Assembly (NCBI GenBank): GCA_039654915.1
Contig: CM077600.1
Location: 31,245,992-31,309,991, forward strand
Reading direction: 5' to 3'
Source: Aquilaria yunnanensis
Taxonomy: Eukaryota; Streptophyta; Magnoliopsida; Malvales; Thymelaeaceae
Length of the DNA: 64,000 nt
Of this stretch, positions 13,201 to 24,632 are shown in pieces (position 1 is the first letter of the stretch; the number at the start of each line of letters is the position of its first letter). The notes under the pieces were generated by a model that ran no database searches, was not told the DNA's origin, and worked only from the letters and a program-made list of their open reading frames with translations. The position numbers and the translations under genes are program-made.

Positions 13201-13937
13201 CGAAAAGTCCAAAACAATGTCGTTTTCTTACTTAACTCGCGTTTGATTCCGTAAACGCCGTACGGCGGTCAAAAATAGACAATATCACAATTCCCAAACT
13301 CCAAACCAAAACGTCGTTATCCTTTGTCCTATACGAATCACCAACTCCGGAGTCAAAGTCATACCTGTACCCAGTGCTTTGCTGAATTTGCTAGGGAAAA
13401 GTTTCAGGCACCGGGGATTATTTTGATGAACTCATTTATCCTTTTATTATTAATCAAATTATATCATTCATAATTTAGTAAAAATATAAATATAAATATT
13501 TTAATATGTGTATCACTACTCTACTTTACTATTCGGAATAATGGAAGTTTACACTTTTCATTAGGTTTAATCAACTTTAAATTTGTTTTTTGAGGTTTTA
13601 AAACTTATACGTACCCAAACTGTTTTAACAGCACAATAAGTCGATTGTTAGTAATAAATGGTAGAGAAAGGATTATTTTACTTTTGAACAGAGAGAAATA
13701 TTAATGAAGTAAATTATCTAGTAGTTATGAAACAAGTGTTGAATAATTTAGATTTATAGGTAAAGATTGTGAAGAAGTTTAAATTAATTTTAGTGAATCT
13801 AAATTAATTTTAGTCTGTATATGGGGTTCATATTGTTGATTAACGTGTAACTAACGATGTCAAAAGGCAGAAATAAGTGCAAGTTTCATGATCTTAAAAG
13901 CTTAAATCGAGTAGGTTTAAATTGCCCCCATCATCTT
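10216..13937. other. AT-rich intergenic region with degenerate repeats
   Basis: No gene was recognised. A less AT-rich patch at 10700-11160 has overlapping short open frames on both strands, none with a known domain. Around 11270-11690 a degenerate direct repeat recurs, with phrases like tttatacatatct, atttgtacatatctc and aagatttgat at a spacing of about 190 bp. (TA)n lies near 12241-12261. A half-MITE-like phrase (ttgcaataagaagtcccataa) begins near 13056. Confidence 0.55.
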
Positions 13938-14398
13938 ATAAAGGTAAAATTACAGAAATTTTTTCCTTAAGTTTAGTCTAACCTACACTTTGCACCTCCA
14001 ATTTAAAAAACTTACACTTTACCCCACTTCCTTTACACTATTTGATAATAACTTCTAAAACTTTAATTTAAACTATATGGTAATAATATTTTAGAAATTT
14101 TAAAATTTATGATATTTTTTTATAGTTAACTGACATTTAAAAATATTAATTTGCAATTAGGAGGAGAAAAATACATTTACGGAGAAGAAAAAAAGATAAT
14201 TGAAATGTCTATTAACTGTAAAAGAGAGAATAAAATTATTTGAAGATAATTATCATATAACTTAAACTAATTTTTCAAAAATTATTGCCAGATAGTATAA
14301 AAGTAGGAGGTGTGAAGAGTAGATTTTAAAAATTGAGGGAGGCAAAATATAAGTTAAGTTAAACTTGAGGAGGTTGATATAAGTTTCCCTATTATAAA
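13938..14398. mobile_element. long-TIR MITE, family A copy 2
   Basis: The left side (aagtttagtctaacctacac, tttgcacctccaattt, cactatttgataataactt) is matched by the reverse complement of the right side (aagtttaacttaacttata, tttgcctccctcaattttt, actatctggcaataattttt). The imperfect inverted repeat is about 150 bp. The middle (attaactgacatttaaaa, gaaaaatacatttacggaga) is shared with the copy at 34188. Non-coding. Confidence 0.7.
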
Positions 14399-15911
14399 AG
14401 GCCATTGGATTTCTCATCTCGTGTTTTGAATTTTTAATTCTGTTTGAACGGATTGTCTCATACTCACAGTCTTCTTTTGGGTCGGAACTGCAGTTGCTTT
14501 CTTTCCAAAACCCCGCAAGTCTCTGGCTTTACGTGGTGATATGGTAATTGGCACGTTATTTTGTTGTTTATTATTCAACTTTTAAATTTTAGGCTTCAAC
14601 CAGAACACGTGAGACCTGAGTTCAACCAATTAATGCACCTAATCCAATATAATTATACTATAATATCAGCATTTGGTTCCTTATTCTTCTAGAAGATGGC
14701 ACCAAACAAAATGAAATCAAATTATTAAAATAAAATTTGTAAAAGATTAGCTTGTATCGAATAAAGCACATGCTTCAAGATCACGACCGTTCTTAATTAC
14801 ATGGTTTATTTATTTATGTAATTCCAGAGTCTAGTCAGTCTACCTCTACCACTGTAAAAATTGAATTGAGGATGGTGGTTAATACCTCTACCACTCCACC
14901 ATGAACGAGTCAGTGGTAACCATTGCAAACAACTTTGAATAACACTCATTGATTCCAACATCAAATTTTCAAAATCAGTAAAGAGTTGACATCTCTAGTT
15001 GTCTGTCATGCAAAAAAACAGTTTCACATTTATTTCACATACTTTTAGACACTTTTAAGACATATTATATTTTACATATTTATTCAAACATTTTTACATG
15101 TTTATTTAGATACTTTCATTTTTAAAAGAAAAAAACAAAATGTTATCATATATTGGTTCAAATACTTCAATAATTTTTTTCGGACACTTTCACTTATTAC
15201 TTAAGACATTTTTCTTTTTAAAGATAACAAGATGCATGCACATTGCTCAAGACATTTTTACATATATTGTGTTAGACATTGTTCATTGTTTTGGATACTT
15301 TTTTATATTCATTTAGATTTTTAATTTATTTCATTTGTCACTTTTACATATTTTTCTAATATTTTTATTATATTTTTTGAGACACTTTTACACTTTTATA
15401 TATCATTTATTGAAGAGAATAAATTATTTGCACTTTCTTTAAAGGGAACAAATTGTATACATAGATATTTTTACATATTGCTTCAAGGTTTTTTTACCTA
15501 TTATTTTGGATAATTTTGCATATTATTTTAGCACAATTTTGTAGCGGATATGAGGGAGAAGTGGACTAATGATGGCATGAAATAGTGGCAAATGAGACGA
15601 ATAGGAGATGAAGACGGGCACAACCTTAAAGCAATAGTCGATGTGGTTTAAAGGCGATGATTGATAGATCTAGGGGTGGGCGATCATGGCATCATTTGGA
15701 AATGAGCGTCAATGACGAGATTTGAAGGCGAGTAATGATCAACGGGATCTAGCACGAGTGGCAAATCCAAGAGTGAGCAAATGACTGCTAGATCTAGAGG
15801 CAAGCAATAATTAAGATGATCTAGAGGCGAGCAATAAGAACTAGAAGTGAGTGTCGACTGAGAGATTTAATGACGAGAGGCCACAGTGGGATTCAGAGCC
15901 AAGTGACGATG
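14399..15911. other. intergenic sequence flanking the solo LTR
   Basis: 14399-15540 is AT-rich with many tttttacatatt-type runs. 15545-15911 is purine-rich and GC-richer, with repeated phrases such as gatctagaggc.agcaata. It continues after the solo LTR at 17244, so the LTR inserted into this tract. No gene recognised. Confidence 0.55.
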
Positions 15912-15916
15912 ATGAG

Positions 15917-17238
15917 TGTTAAGTGCATGACATGTCTATCATTTAACCCTTATTTGTACACTCCATAGCAATAATTGTTAGAATTTACTGTCTTTCTAGT
16001 GTTATTCTTGTATTTTTGTAGGTGAAGGTAATTGGAGCAAAAGAGGGATAACTTTCAAGTAATTTTTGGACCTTTTCTTGGCAGATTTAGGCTTTGATAA
16101 AGTATAAAAGTTGTAGCCCTTCTTCTTAGCTTCGAGTGGGCTATTGAATCGCCTCAATACGACACTTGTGTACAAAGTTATGGTCAAAATACTAAAGTGT
16201 ATCCATGCTGTCGAGTCTTGGTGATGAGTCGCCAGGAGTTGTGACGCGTCGCGAATACTTACTTGGTTTATAAAAATTATCGGTGAAAATTTGTGAAAGA
16301 GGATCCCCTTCGACCTTAAACCTTCTAGACTCATTTTTTGGCTAATTTTCTTTGGGTTTTCATGGATTAGGGAGTTAGAACGTTGATTTGATAGAGATTC
16401 TTGTTTAAATTGGAGTAGAGCTCTTCTACAACAAGAATTTCCAGTTGGATTTGGTTCTTCTAACTCTAACTCCTCTTTTTTCTTTAGTTTGAGATTCTTG
16501 TAAATATGTGTAAATTTGTTGTTTCTATATATGTTGTGAATCATTTGGGATGATTTGATGCTTGTAAATATATAACCCATTGATTATTGTCATGATTTGT
16601 TGGCTTTTTTAGCCTATGCTTGAATGTGTTCTTCATTTATTGGTCATTGCTATTAAACCACTTGCTAGACTTAGGAAAGACTCGAGGAAGGTTTCCAAGG
16701 TTGGAAAAGGGCTAATAGAGCATGGATAGTTAGTAGATTTGAAAGAACTATTGTTCCTACGAGGTCTTAAAGAAGAACTTGAGCTTATTGGTTTCTAAGA
16801 CAACTGGTTAGTATGAAAATGTCTAATGGAGTTATAAGGAACTAATTGGCCCTGTCTTGAAAGAGAATAGTTGATACCGTAGAATTTTCCAGCTTGCAAC
16901 ATTCAGGAAGTATGATTTGGGTTAGGTAGGTACTTATGTCAAAGATATGTTTATGTAGTAGTCCATTTGGTTTGAATTCTTAGAAACTTTGTAAATATGT
17001 GTTTAGGATAGTTGTTATATTTGTTTGGTAGCTCAGGTTCTTATTCCTTGTTTTCCATGGTTTGTTTGCTTTAGCCAAAGTAAGGTTATCGTACTTGGTA
17101 TTTGGTAGAATTCTGTGCCATACGATTCTTTGTGGGATCGACACCTGACGCATCGCTACTATAATTGATATCGTGCACTTGTGGATGAGATTGGAGTTAA
17201 GGTTGAGAAGGTTTTTTATAAACTTCTGTCTCGTGACA
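15917..17238. mobile_element. solo LTR, probably of a Ty3/Gypsy-type retrotransposon
   Basis: The 1,322-bp unit begins TGTTAAGTGCATGACA and ends CTCGTGACA, giving the TG...CA termini of an LTR. It is flanked by a perfect 5-bp duplication, ATGAG, at 15912-15916 and 17239-17243. No second LTR, primer-binding site or gag-pol is adjacent, so this is a solo LTR formed by recombination between two LTRs. The 192-codon and 91-codon open frames inside it on the minus strand show no protein family and are not called. The Gypsy assignment rests on general resemblance of the 3' part (gggatcgacacctgacgc, cgtgcacttg) and is tentative. Confidence 0.78.
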
Positions 17239-17243
17239 ATGAG

Positions 17244-18511
17244 ACCCAAAGTCAATGATTAATTAGAGAAGTCGTAATATGGAGGAGACGATTAGCAAGA
17301 AAAGCTTCGGCCTGGAGGCAGCCACGACAACGGTGAGGTAGGGTTTCTGGAAGGGGACATAAAGGTTTTGGTTTAGGGCCAATTTAGTTAAATTTTAGAA
17401 GTAGTGGTGGTGGTTTACAGGTGGAGAATTAGTGGTGGATTAATGTATCTAATTAGGCATATGTCTATAATATGATAACTATTCGCTTTATTCTACCATA
17501 TCAAACAAATTTAATAAATTTCAAAGTAGTTATGACTTTTTGAAGTTGAGGTTATGCGGCTTAAGGTTTTGAAACTTAAGTTTGGCGCAACTATGTTAAT
17601 ATCACCATGCTAAGAAAGGAGAATAGGTTTTTAGTTTTCCACATGTTACTCGATTAGTCTTTGTTGAGGTACATATTTATTTATTTATTATCAAAGCAAG
17701 AAAAAGTTATACAAGGAAGACATATATATTCTAGTTAATAAAGATTGGTGAGAAACTTACATGTTGCTTGAAACCTAGATGATGATAAGACACATTTAGC
17801 ATTCTAATCACAAGTCATGCAGGGATTCGAACACTGATCATGGCATACCATGTTTAAATTTTCACTTAGAAATTCATCACAATCACAATCTAATCAGCCC
17901 ATTAATTACTGTTTAAGTTAAAAAAAAATATATTTCATCGTGAGCCATTGACTATATTTTGAGTAGTTTGTCCGGAAAATCACTAGATTTATGGCTTTTA
18001 CCGGGTAATCTTTGAATTAGTGTTCTAAATAGCTTTCAATGTGCGTAATTTTTATAGTGGACATTTGACTGGTCGAAGATTACATAACGTTGGAGACCGA
18101 AGCAATCGAGTGAACAATCAATACACTAATCAGATTCTTGTTACTTGTTTACATACAAGTTCATGGATTTTGGGCCTGTCAAGTTGGGGCTGGGCTGCTC
18201 TCGACTTCCTTGAATTTTCTGTTTTACTTGCTGAATATTTATTTACTTACTCATTTTGGGTTGCTGGGGAAGGTAAAAGATAAAACTTAACAACGGGTTG
18301 TTTTGTAAAACCAGTGATTATTCATCAAACTGGTGTTAATAAAACAATCATACAACATTCACCTGTTAATTTGCCCAGCAAGTAAAGTGAGCCATTCTGT
18401 CAAACTTCAACACCAAATTTAGGGAGAACATGTAAGCTAATATTGATACAGATTACGTGAGGCACAAGAAGCACCTCAACAGATGATGGCAACCAAGGGA
18501 AAGCACATCAT
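17244..18511. other. intergenic region between solo LTR and kinesin gene
   Basis: 17244-17460 continues the purine-rich tract interrupted by the LTR. 17800-17900 contains ggattcgaacactg, the complement of a Pol III B-box-like sequence, but without a convincing A box. The last few hundred bases should include the 3' UTR of the minus-strand kinesin. No further gene recognised. Confidence 0.5.
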
Positions 18512-21500
18512 TCATGACAAACGAGAATCAGCCGGCCCAATTTGTCGACGAGGAACTCCAATCTCGCATGCGTTTACCCTAGAAGCAAACCTAAGGGAAC
18601 ACAACGACTCTCCTGCTGAAGAAGGATCCGGCGCAATGTTAACGAACATCAAAGTCTTTGAATCTCCTCCAAGACAAGGCTGTTTCATGGGAAAACGTAT
18701 TTCTGAGGACATGATAAAAGCAAGGATGGAATTTTGAGAACATAAACTACTGTAAGTCTTTACCTGGAGAAGGTACGTTAGCTTTGAGTTTCTGAATGGT
18801 ACATGATCATCCTTTTTTGCCAAGGCAAAGATAACATCAGCCAACGATGATAGACTTTTATTTATGGCCTGGTGGTAGCAGAAAGAAGTCAGTATTCAAC
18901 TTGAGGGGCCGACAATTTATTTTGGTTCACATAGTCATATGCTAACCTGTGTCTCCTTTAAGCGGTCTCCTGTTGCGCCACTCCTGGAGAGCCGTTCACT
19001 TCCAGCTAGGTCAATGAGGTTCAATACTCCATGATTCTCTTGTCCAATGCCCTGGCAAACCAAGGACATAAAACATCTCAGCGACTGCAGAACAAGTAAA
19101 GACAGGAGAAGAAAGAACTGATAGTGACAGACAGAGAGCGGTGTGGACCTCATTAATTCCATGTATTCTCAAGGTAAATACCATGTGGCTTCTTGATGAT
19201 TGTTCATTCATCTGAGTCTTGCCAACAGACCTGAAGATGAAAACATTTTAGAACCCCAGCATCTTTGCCTTGAACAACAAAGTTCAGATGGGAATTATGA
19301 GTTATCTTTTAGTTCACTTCATTGAAAGGATTTCAGATCACTGTAAAAGTGAGAACCGCAAAATCAGACTTGTTCTATACCACATTTGAAAATTTTAACT
19401 CTCAGAAATATACAACAGAAACCCAAGACGAAAATTCAAGCTGAATTATTCACATGATTGAAATGTTGTTCCCCTTATTACCGGGATTGTGCTGCTTGAC
19501 GTAAAAGTGAAGAGATCTCCGCAATACTAGACACATCAACAATAGTCAGGTCACTGACATGTGTATTCCCATTTGCGTCATGTTTGATCGAATACTGCTT
19601 TCCAGAAACAGCACTTTCAGAACGCGTTTGATCCAAACAACTTGATCGATTAGTTGACAGCAGGTCCCGAACTGTTTCATTGTAGATTTCCAGCATTGAG
19701 GCCTACAGTTTTGGGAGAATTGCTTGTAAGATGCTTAGCTAACTTCGACTAGGAAAGCAAGATAAACAATTTACCTGCATTTCATACTTCCACCCTTGAG
19801 CTTGAAGGGATTGGCTACTCTGGAATATCTGCTCCAGTGACCGCGGGATCAGACCTTTCTGCCCTGGAGCTTCTGGCCTTCCCATCATTGTGTATGTCTT
19901 ACCAGAACCTGTCTGCCCATATGCAAATATGCAGACCTGCAAGAATAAGAGATGAACAGTCTTTTGTCATCAAGAATCTGAACTTCCTCTGAAGTAGAAT
20001 ATCATAGATAATGCAGCAAAAGAGTTTAAAAAATAAAGAATGATGGAAAAGGGTATTATTCCATTTCACAACTGCATGCATATCTTCGCAACTTAAGAGT
20101 GTGAGACATAATAGCAAAGTTACCTTATAACCATCCAGAGCACTTTGGACTAACTGTGAGATTTCTACAAAAACATCTTGCTGGGAAGCTTCATGAGTAA
20201 AAACTTTGTCAAACGTGAAAGCATATTTCTGCCCTGCAAACATCAAAGAGGATTACTACAAGTAGGTTTCCAACTCATTGATCCAACATCATGACATACC
20301 ACTTTGCATCAAATCAATGCCACGGCCCAGTGATTCTGCTGATGTAGGATAAGATATGGCACATTCTGCTCCAGCGCCATCGTCAGGTAACAGAGGACGC
20401 ACACGACAAAAGACTCGTATGTTCCCTTTTAGTTCCTAGAATTACTTGCGACTTAGTGCTGTGATAGCATACTTTGTAGGACATAGAGAGGAGTGGCAGG
20501 AGCTAAACCTGGATCGTGTTGTGCAACTTTTTCCTCACATTTTCTCCGTCAATAAGCTGTCGTTCTGCCTCAGCCAAGCGTTGTTGTAATTCACTTGCAA
20601 CTCTCTTTTGCTCTAAAAATTCTGTCCTCGTCTCAGAAGCTGATGAATCAGCCATCTGTCACAGACAAGGAGGAAATTTTTCCTTAAAAACAGAGAAAAC
20701 ATTCTAGATTAAAGAAAGAAAAACCCTCTTAAAATTCCAGCAGCAGGACGCTATAATTATTACCTTTAGTTTTTCATTTGCTGATGATATCTGATGTTCC
20801 AATATCTTAATTCTCTCCTTCTGAGAAGAACGTGTGTCCTGAAGAAGTAGCACAACAAATCAGAAATCATGCCATGCATAAAGTCTATTATGCGCCAGGA
20901 ATATGACCAACAAACCTCCAACGATTTTGTCATTGCCATCAAGTTGTCCAGCTCGGCAGAGGATTTGCCAGCACTTTCTTTGTATCTTTCAATATCAGTA
21001 GCCAAGCTCTGCACCTTTAAAACTTGGCGATCACGGTCATCCCTGACTTGTTGAAGTTCATTGCACAGGGATTTGACTTCACTTAGTAATGCTTCTTTTT
21101 GTTTAACAGCATCATCTTGGGAAGCCTAAACATTAAGAGACGCAATATAATTTTCAAAATATTCGACGCATTTTATTTCTCTTGAAACAAAAGGATTCAT
21201 ATTTATGAAATCAAAGGGACAAAAACCAAGTCTCGAGTTGAATCACATGCTACCAAGGACAAGAGTAAACATCAATTATTATGCTCTTCATAGACAAAGT
21301 CATTTATGCAATATGGAAAAGAAAAGAAAAATGAGATACACTAGAACTCACTCTGGACATTTTCAATTGTTCCTGCAGTGAATTGCAGTGGCCCCTTAAA
21401 GTGCTAAGATTCTCTACTGCGGTCAATTTCTCTTTCTCTGCCTTTCTTAAAGATTCACGAACAGCTTCAATGTCACTGGTGAGCCTGGCATTGTACTGTT

Positions 21501-23151
21501 GTAGGCTTGAGACATACTCTTGTTGTAGTCTTTGCGCATCTTCAGCTTTTTTGGCCTGAATAATTCAATTTAACATAATAAATAGCAACTATGAACTATG
21601 AACAGTACAAAATTCAAGTTTACAACAATATTCATCTGATTTAAGTGATCAAAATAATACTAGCAAGTCAGCAGCCCATGTCATTCACATACGGGAAAAA
21701 CAAATTTTAGAATACCTTATCATTAACAGACAGTATTTCCTGCTGTGCTTTCTGCAGCTCTTCCGCAAGAGCAGCTAGTGACTTCTCTATAGCAGCCCTT
21801 GCTTCATTTTCTCTTCTATAATTATGGAGAGCTTCCTGATTTACAAGTTTAAAGATAAGAAACACACATTAAAGAAAACTTAGATCAAGATAAAAACATT
21901 AAACACGCAGAAATAAAGAAAGAAACTTTCCAAATTACAAAAAAAGCGTTCAAGAAGAAAACAAGACTAACCAATTTGTTCTTCTCTTCTTTCAGCAGTT
22001 TCTCCTGCAAAGAAGCATTGCTTGACCTTAACTCTGAAATTAATGCATTTAGTTTTTCCTCCTTATTCTTCAATTCCAGCTCTGGAAATACAAATAAGTT
22101 TCGTCATTAAGAAACTTAAAATCCATAGTAAGGAGGCCTTCCACTCTTGCTATGATTCTATAGTTGCATCAAGGGGAAAAAGGGATGACTATCACATGGT
22201 CATTTCATATTACTTAAGCACTATTGCTGGCAACAGAAGATTTGATTGCATGATTTTATCGGTTTCCCGTATGTCATATCTGATAAATCACTTCACTTTG
22301 ATTCAGAAACTTCATAAGTTCATATCACTCACCAGGTCTAGATATCCAAAAACCAGTATAAAAGAACTGTCGCATTACCCTCTATATTGTATGGACTTTA
22401 CTTATATGTAAAAGTCAAATAGAGTTCTTATCTTATCAGTATATTAGAGAATTGATTCATTAGTACCAACATCAAGCGTAAGGCAAAGCTTAAGAAAAGA
22501 TCAACTCAAGGATGACAAAAGTTTCAAAATTAGTTACGGTTACCAAGATCACAACATTTCTTTTCTGCAGAATCCAATTCACCCTGGAGCCTCTCTTTTG
22601 CATGTGTGTGATCTTTATCGCATTGCTGGAACCATTTGATGCACAGCTTGAGCCTCTTGTTCTGATTAGCATACTGTTCAGCCGCGCCCTGCAATTCCGG
22701 CAGATTATGAAGAATCAAAAGGGATATGCAAGTAACTATCAAATACAAAAACCATGGTCAAACTTTATAGAATGGTGAAAGGAACCTTGTGGTCAAACTT
22801 TTTTGCTTTAGGCTTCTCATTTAACAAAGCCTCAACTTGGTCTTCAGTGAACTCAGAACACTCCTCTGAAACACAGACCTCACTTGGTGCTGCTGTGTCT
22901 TGCCCAGTGTTGACAGCAGCAAATGCTTTTCTGGGCCTAGCTGCACTAGACGGTGGCACCACTTTTGCTCCACCTATCTTTCGACGTTTGTCCGAGGGTT
23001 TCTGATTCTCATCGGCCCCATCCTTCTTCTAAAAACCAAATACAACCAAAATAAACAAAAGATGGATCAATTCAAGAGTCTCTTTCTTAAATCAACTAGG
23101 AAAGCAGCGAAAAAAAAACCCTAGATAAGTAGAAACCGATACCGATACCAT
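18512..23151 (-). CDS. kinesin-14, C-terminal motor (ATK/KatA type)
   Basis: Exons in order: 23151-23149 (ATG only, inferred), 23028-22786, 22688-22544, 22081-21972, 21835-21716, 21555-21352, 21125-20916, 20838-20764, 20655-20509, 20435-20300, 20233-20124, 19936-19775, 19702-19482, 19230-19149, 19051-18947, 18868-18764 and 18679-18512. All phases agree and give 781 aa, against about 793 for Arabidopsis ATK1. A basic tail (residues 1-80, SDKRRKIGG) and a coiled-coil stalk (about 85-415) precede the neck [14 protein letters not shown] (420-433) and the motor. Motor motifs are the P-loop GQTGSGKT (508-515), switch I NEQSSRSH (637-644) and switch II DLAGSE (670-675). The protein ends with ADSRLS. 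Family members move to microtubule minus ends and organise spindle poles and phragmoplasts. The paralogue within the ATK group is not resolved. The first exon is the weak point of the model. Confidence 0.92.
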
Positions 23152-23549
23152 GTTTACTAAGCTCCAGAAACAAACAAATATCTGGGCAGTGAGCCGCTGA
23201 GGCTGATTTCCCGGTTGAATCGGATTATTTGGAGACGAGCGGTGGGAGAGGGGCGATAGATCGTGCCGGCGGTGACCTAAAGTCTTCCTTAATCTGGACC
23301 TGACGTCGAAGATCTGAAGCTAAAAACTGTAGAGAAGAAAGGGGACAGAAGAGAAAGGAGGAGCCAAATCGAAGTTTGAACCGATTTCAAAATGGCACTG
23401 GCGCTTCTCAGATGGAAACTAACGGGCAATTCTCCTAGTTCATTTGGGCCTCAAATCCATTGTGGCCCGTTTGGCCCATCTTTTAACTTCCTCGAATGAA
23501 TTATTTGGGCCTCAGTATCTTCCGACACTAGCGCACGTAACCAAATAAG

Positions 23550-24632
23550 AGGGAAAAATCCAATTGCAGTCCCTTAGCTTTCATCTTTTTCCTAAAGTGG
23601 TCTTTTACCTTCAAAAGTGCCTCTTAAAGTCCCTTATCTCGTAACGCGCATCTCACCCGAGTCCCTTCCATCAATTTTTTTGTTATCTTAGACGGAACTT
23701 GATGAAGTGGCGTTTCCTAGGTCGATGTGGCATTCCATAGTGCCACGTGGCATCCCATAATTGACTATACTGAAAGAACAATAACTTTTAGGCTAAAACT
23801 GACATAAACACATAATCTATGGGCTTAGAACATAGATTAGTACACAATCATCTTCTTTCCCAAAATCACCTCTGCAAAAATGCAACAAGGTCACCTCATG
23901 GCCTGTTGATGAATCCGATCCCAATTTCACCACCTCCGCCTCCATGTTCAATCTGGTCCGCTTCATGCTAGTCGCGGCCTCTTGGCTCCACTTTCATCAC
24001 AGTCATAGGGGAGGTGCCTCCTTAAGATGAGGAGGATGAGGAGGTCAAATTCTAGTTCTTCAAAAATCAATATTGAAAATTGATTGTTCGATACCTATTA
24101 AAAGAGTTATGATTCCTCAAAGAAATCTCTTTGACTCATCGATTTTTGTCGGTGAGCTAAAGGTAAGGAAGGAGAGGCGAGGTGAGTATCAGGAAGTGGA
24201 GGAGGAGTGACGGACTGGAGGGAAGGAGAGGCGAGATGGTTATCGAGATGTGGAGGAGGAGCGATGGGCTGGAGGGAGGGCCGGTAGAAGAGTAAGCAGT
24301 GAGAGGCAAAGGTGCACGGCGGCATGGATAGTGGAAGGGGATAAAGAATATTATGATTTAATTTACGTCTTAAGTCCTTCAGATTGTGTGTTTCTATAAA
24401 TTTTAATCTCATATTTACTATTCTTCCATACCCGCCACTCATTACTATGACATAGGCTACCATGTGTCAGAGTTAATGCCACATGGGCATTTTTCATCCA
24501 AAATAACGGCTCAACTGACGGAATGGACTGAAATATAACACATTAGAGGAGGTAGAGGACTTTAAGAGACACTGTTAAAGGTAAGAGATCACTTTAGAAT
24601 GACCCTTAAAATAAGAGGACTATAAGTAGACC
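23550..24632. mobile_element. MULE-like element with long TIRs carrying a possible captured gene fragment
   Basis: The left end (cagtcccttagctttc, cctaaagtggtcttttacct, ctcttaaagtccctta) is matched by the reverse complement of the right end (tagtcctcttatttt, ctaaagtgatctcttacctt, ctcttaaagtcctcta), an imperfect inverted repeat of 120 bp or more. It is the same family as 1-426. The interior 23900-24010 is GC-rich and reads openly for about 35 codons on the plus strand (see findings). 24140-24320 is purine-rich. The 118-codon minus-strand open frame crossing the right TIR is not a gene. Confidence 0.65.

Noticed and set aside
16002..16580. 192-codon minus-strand open frame
   Set aside because: It lies wholly inside the solo LTR, is AT- and Lys-rich and has no domain. 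LTRs often contain chance frames.
17815..17845. B-box-like ggattcgaacactg as a tRNA on the minus strand
   Set aside because: No cloverleaf could be drawn and the A box is poor.
24107..24463. 118-codon minus-strand frame
   Set aside because: Most of it is low-complexity Pro/Ser/Leu sequence encoded by the purine-rich interior and TIR of a MULE-like element.
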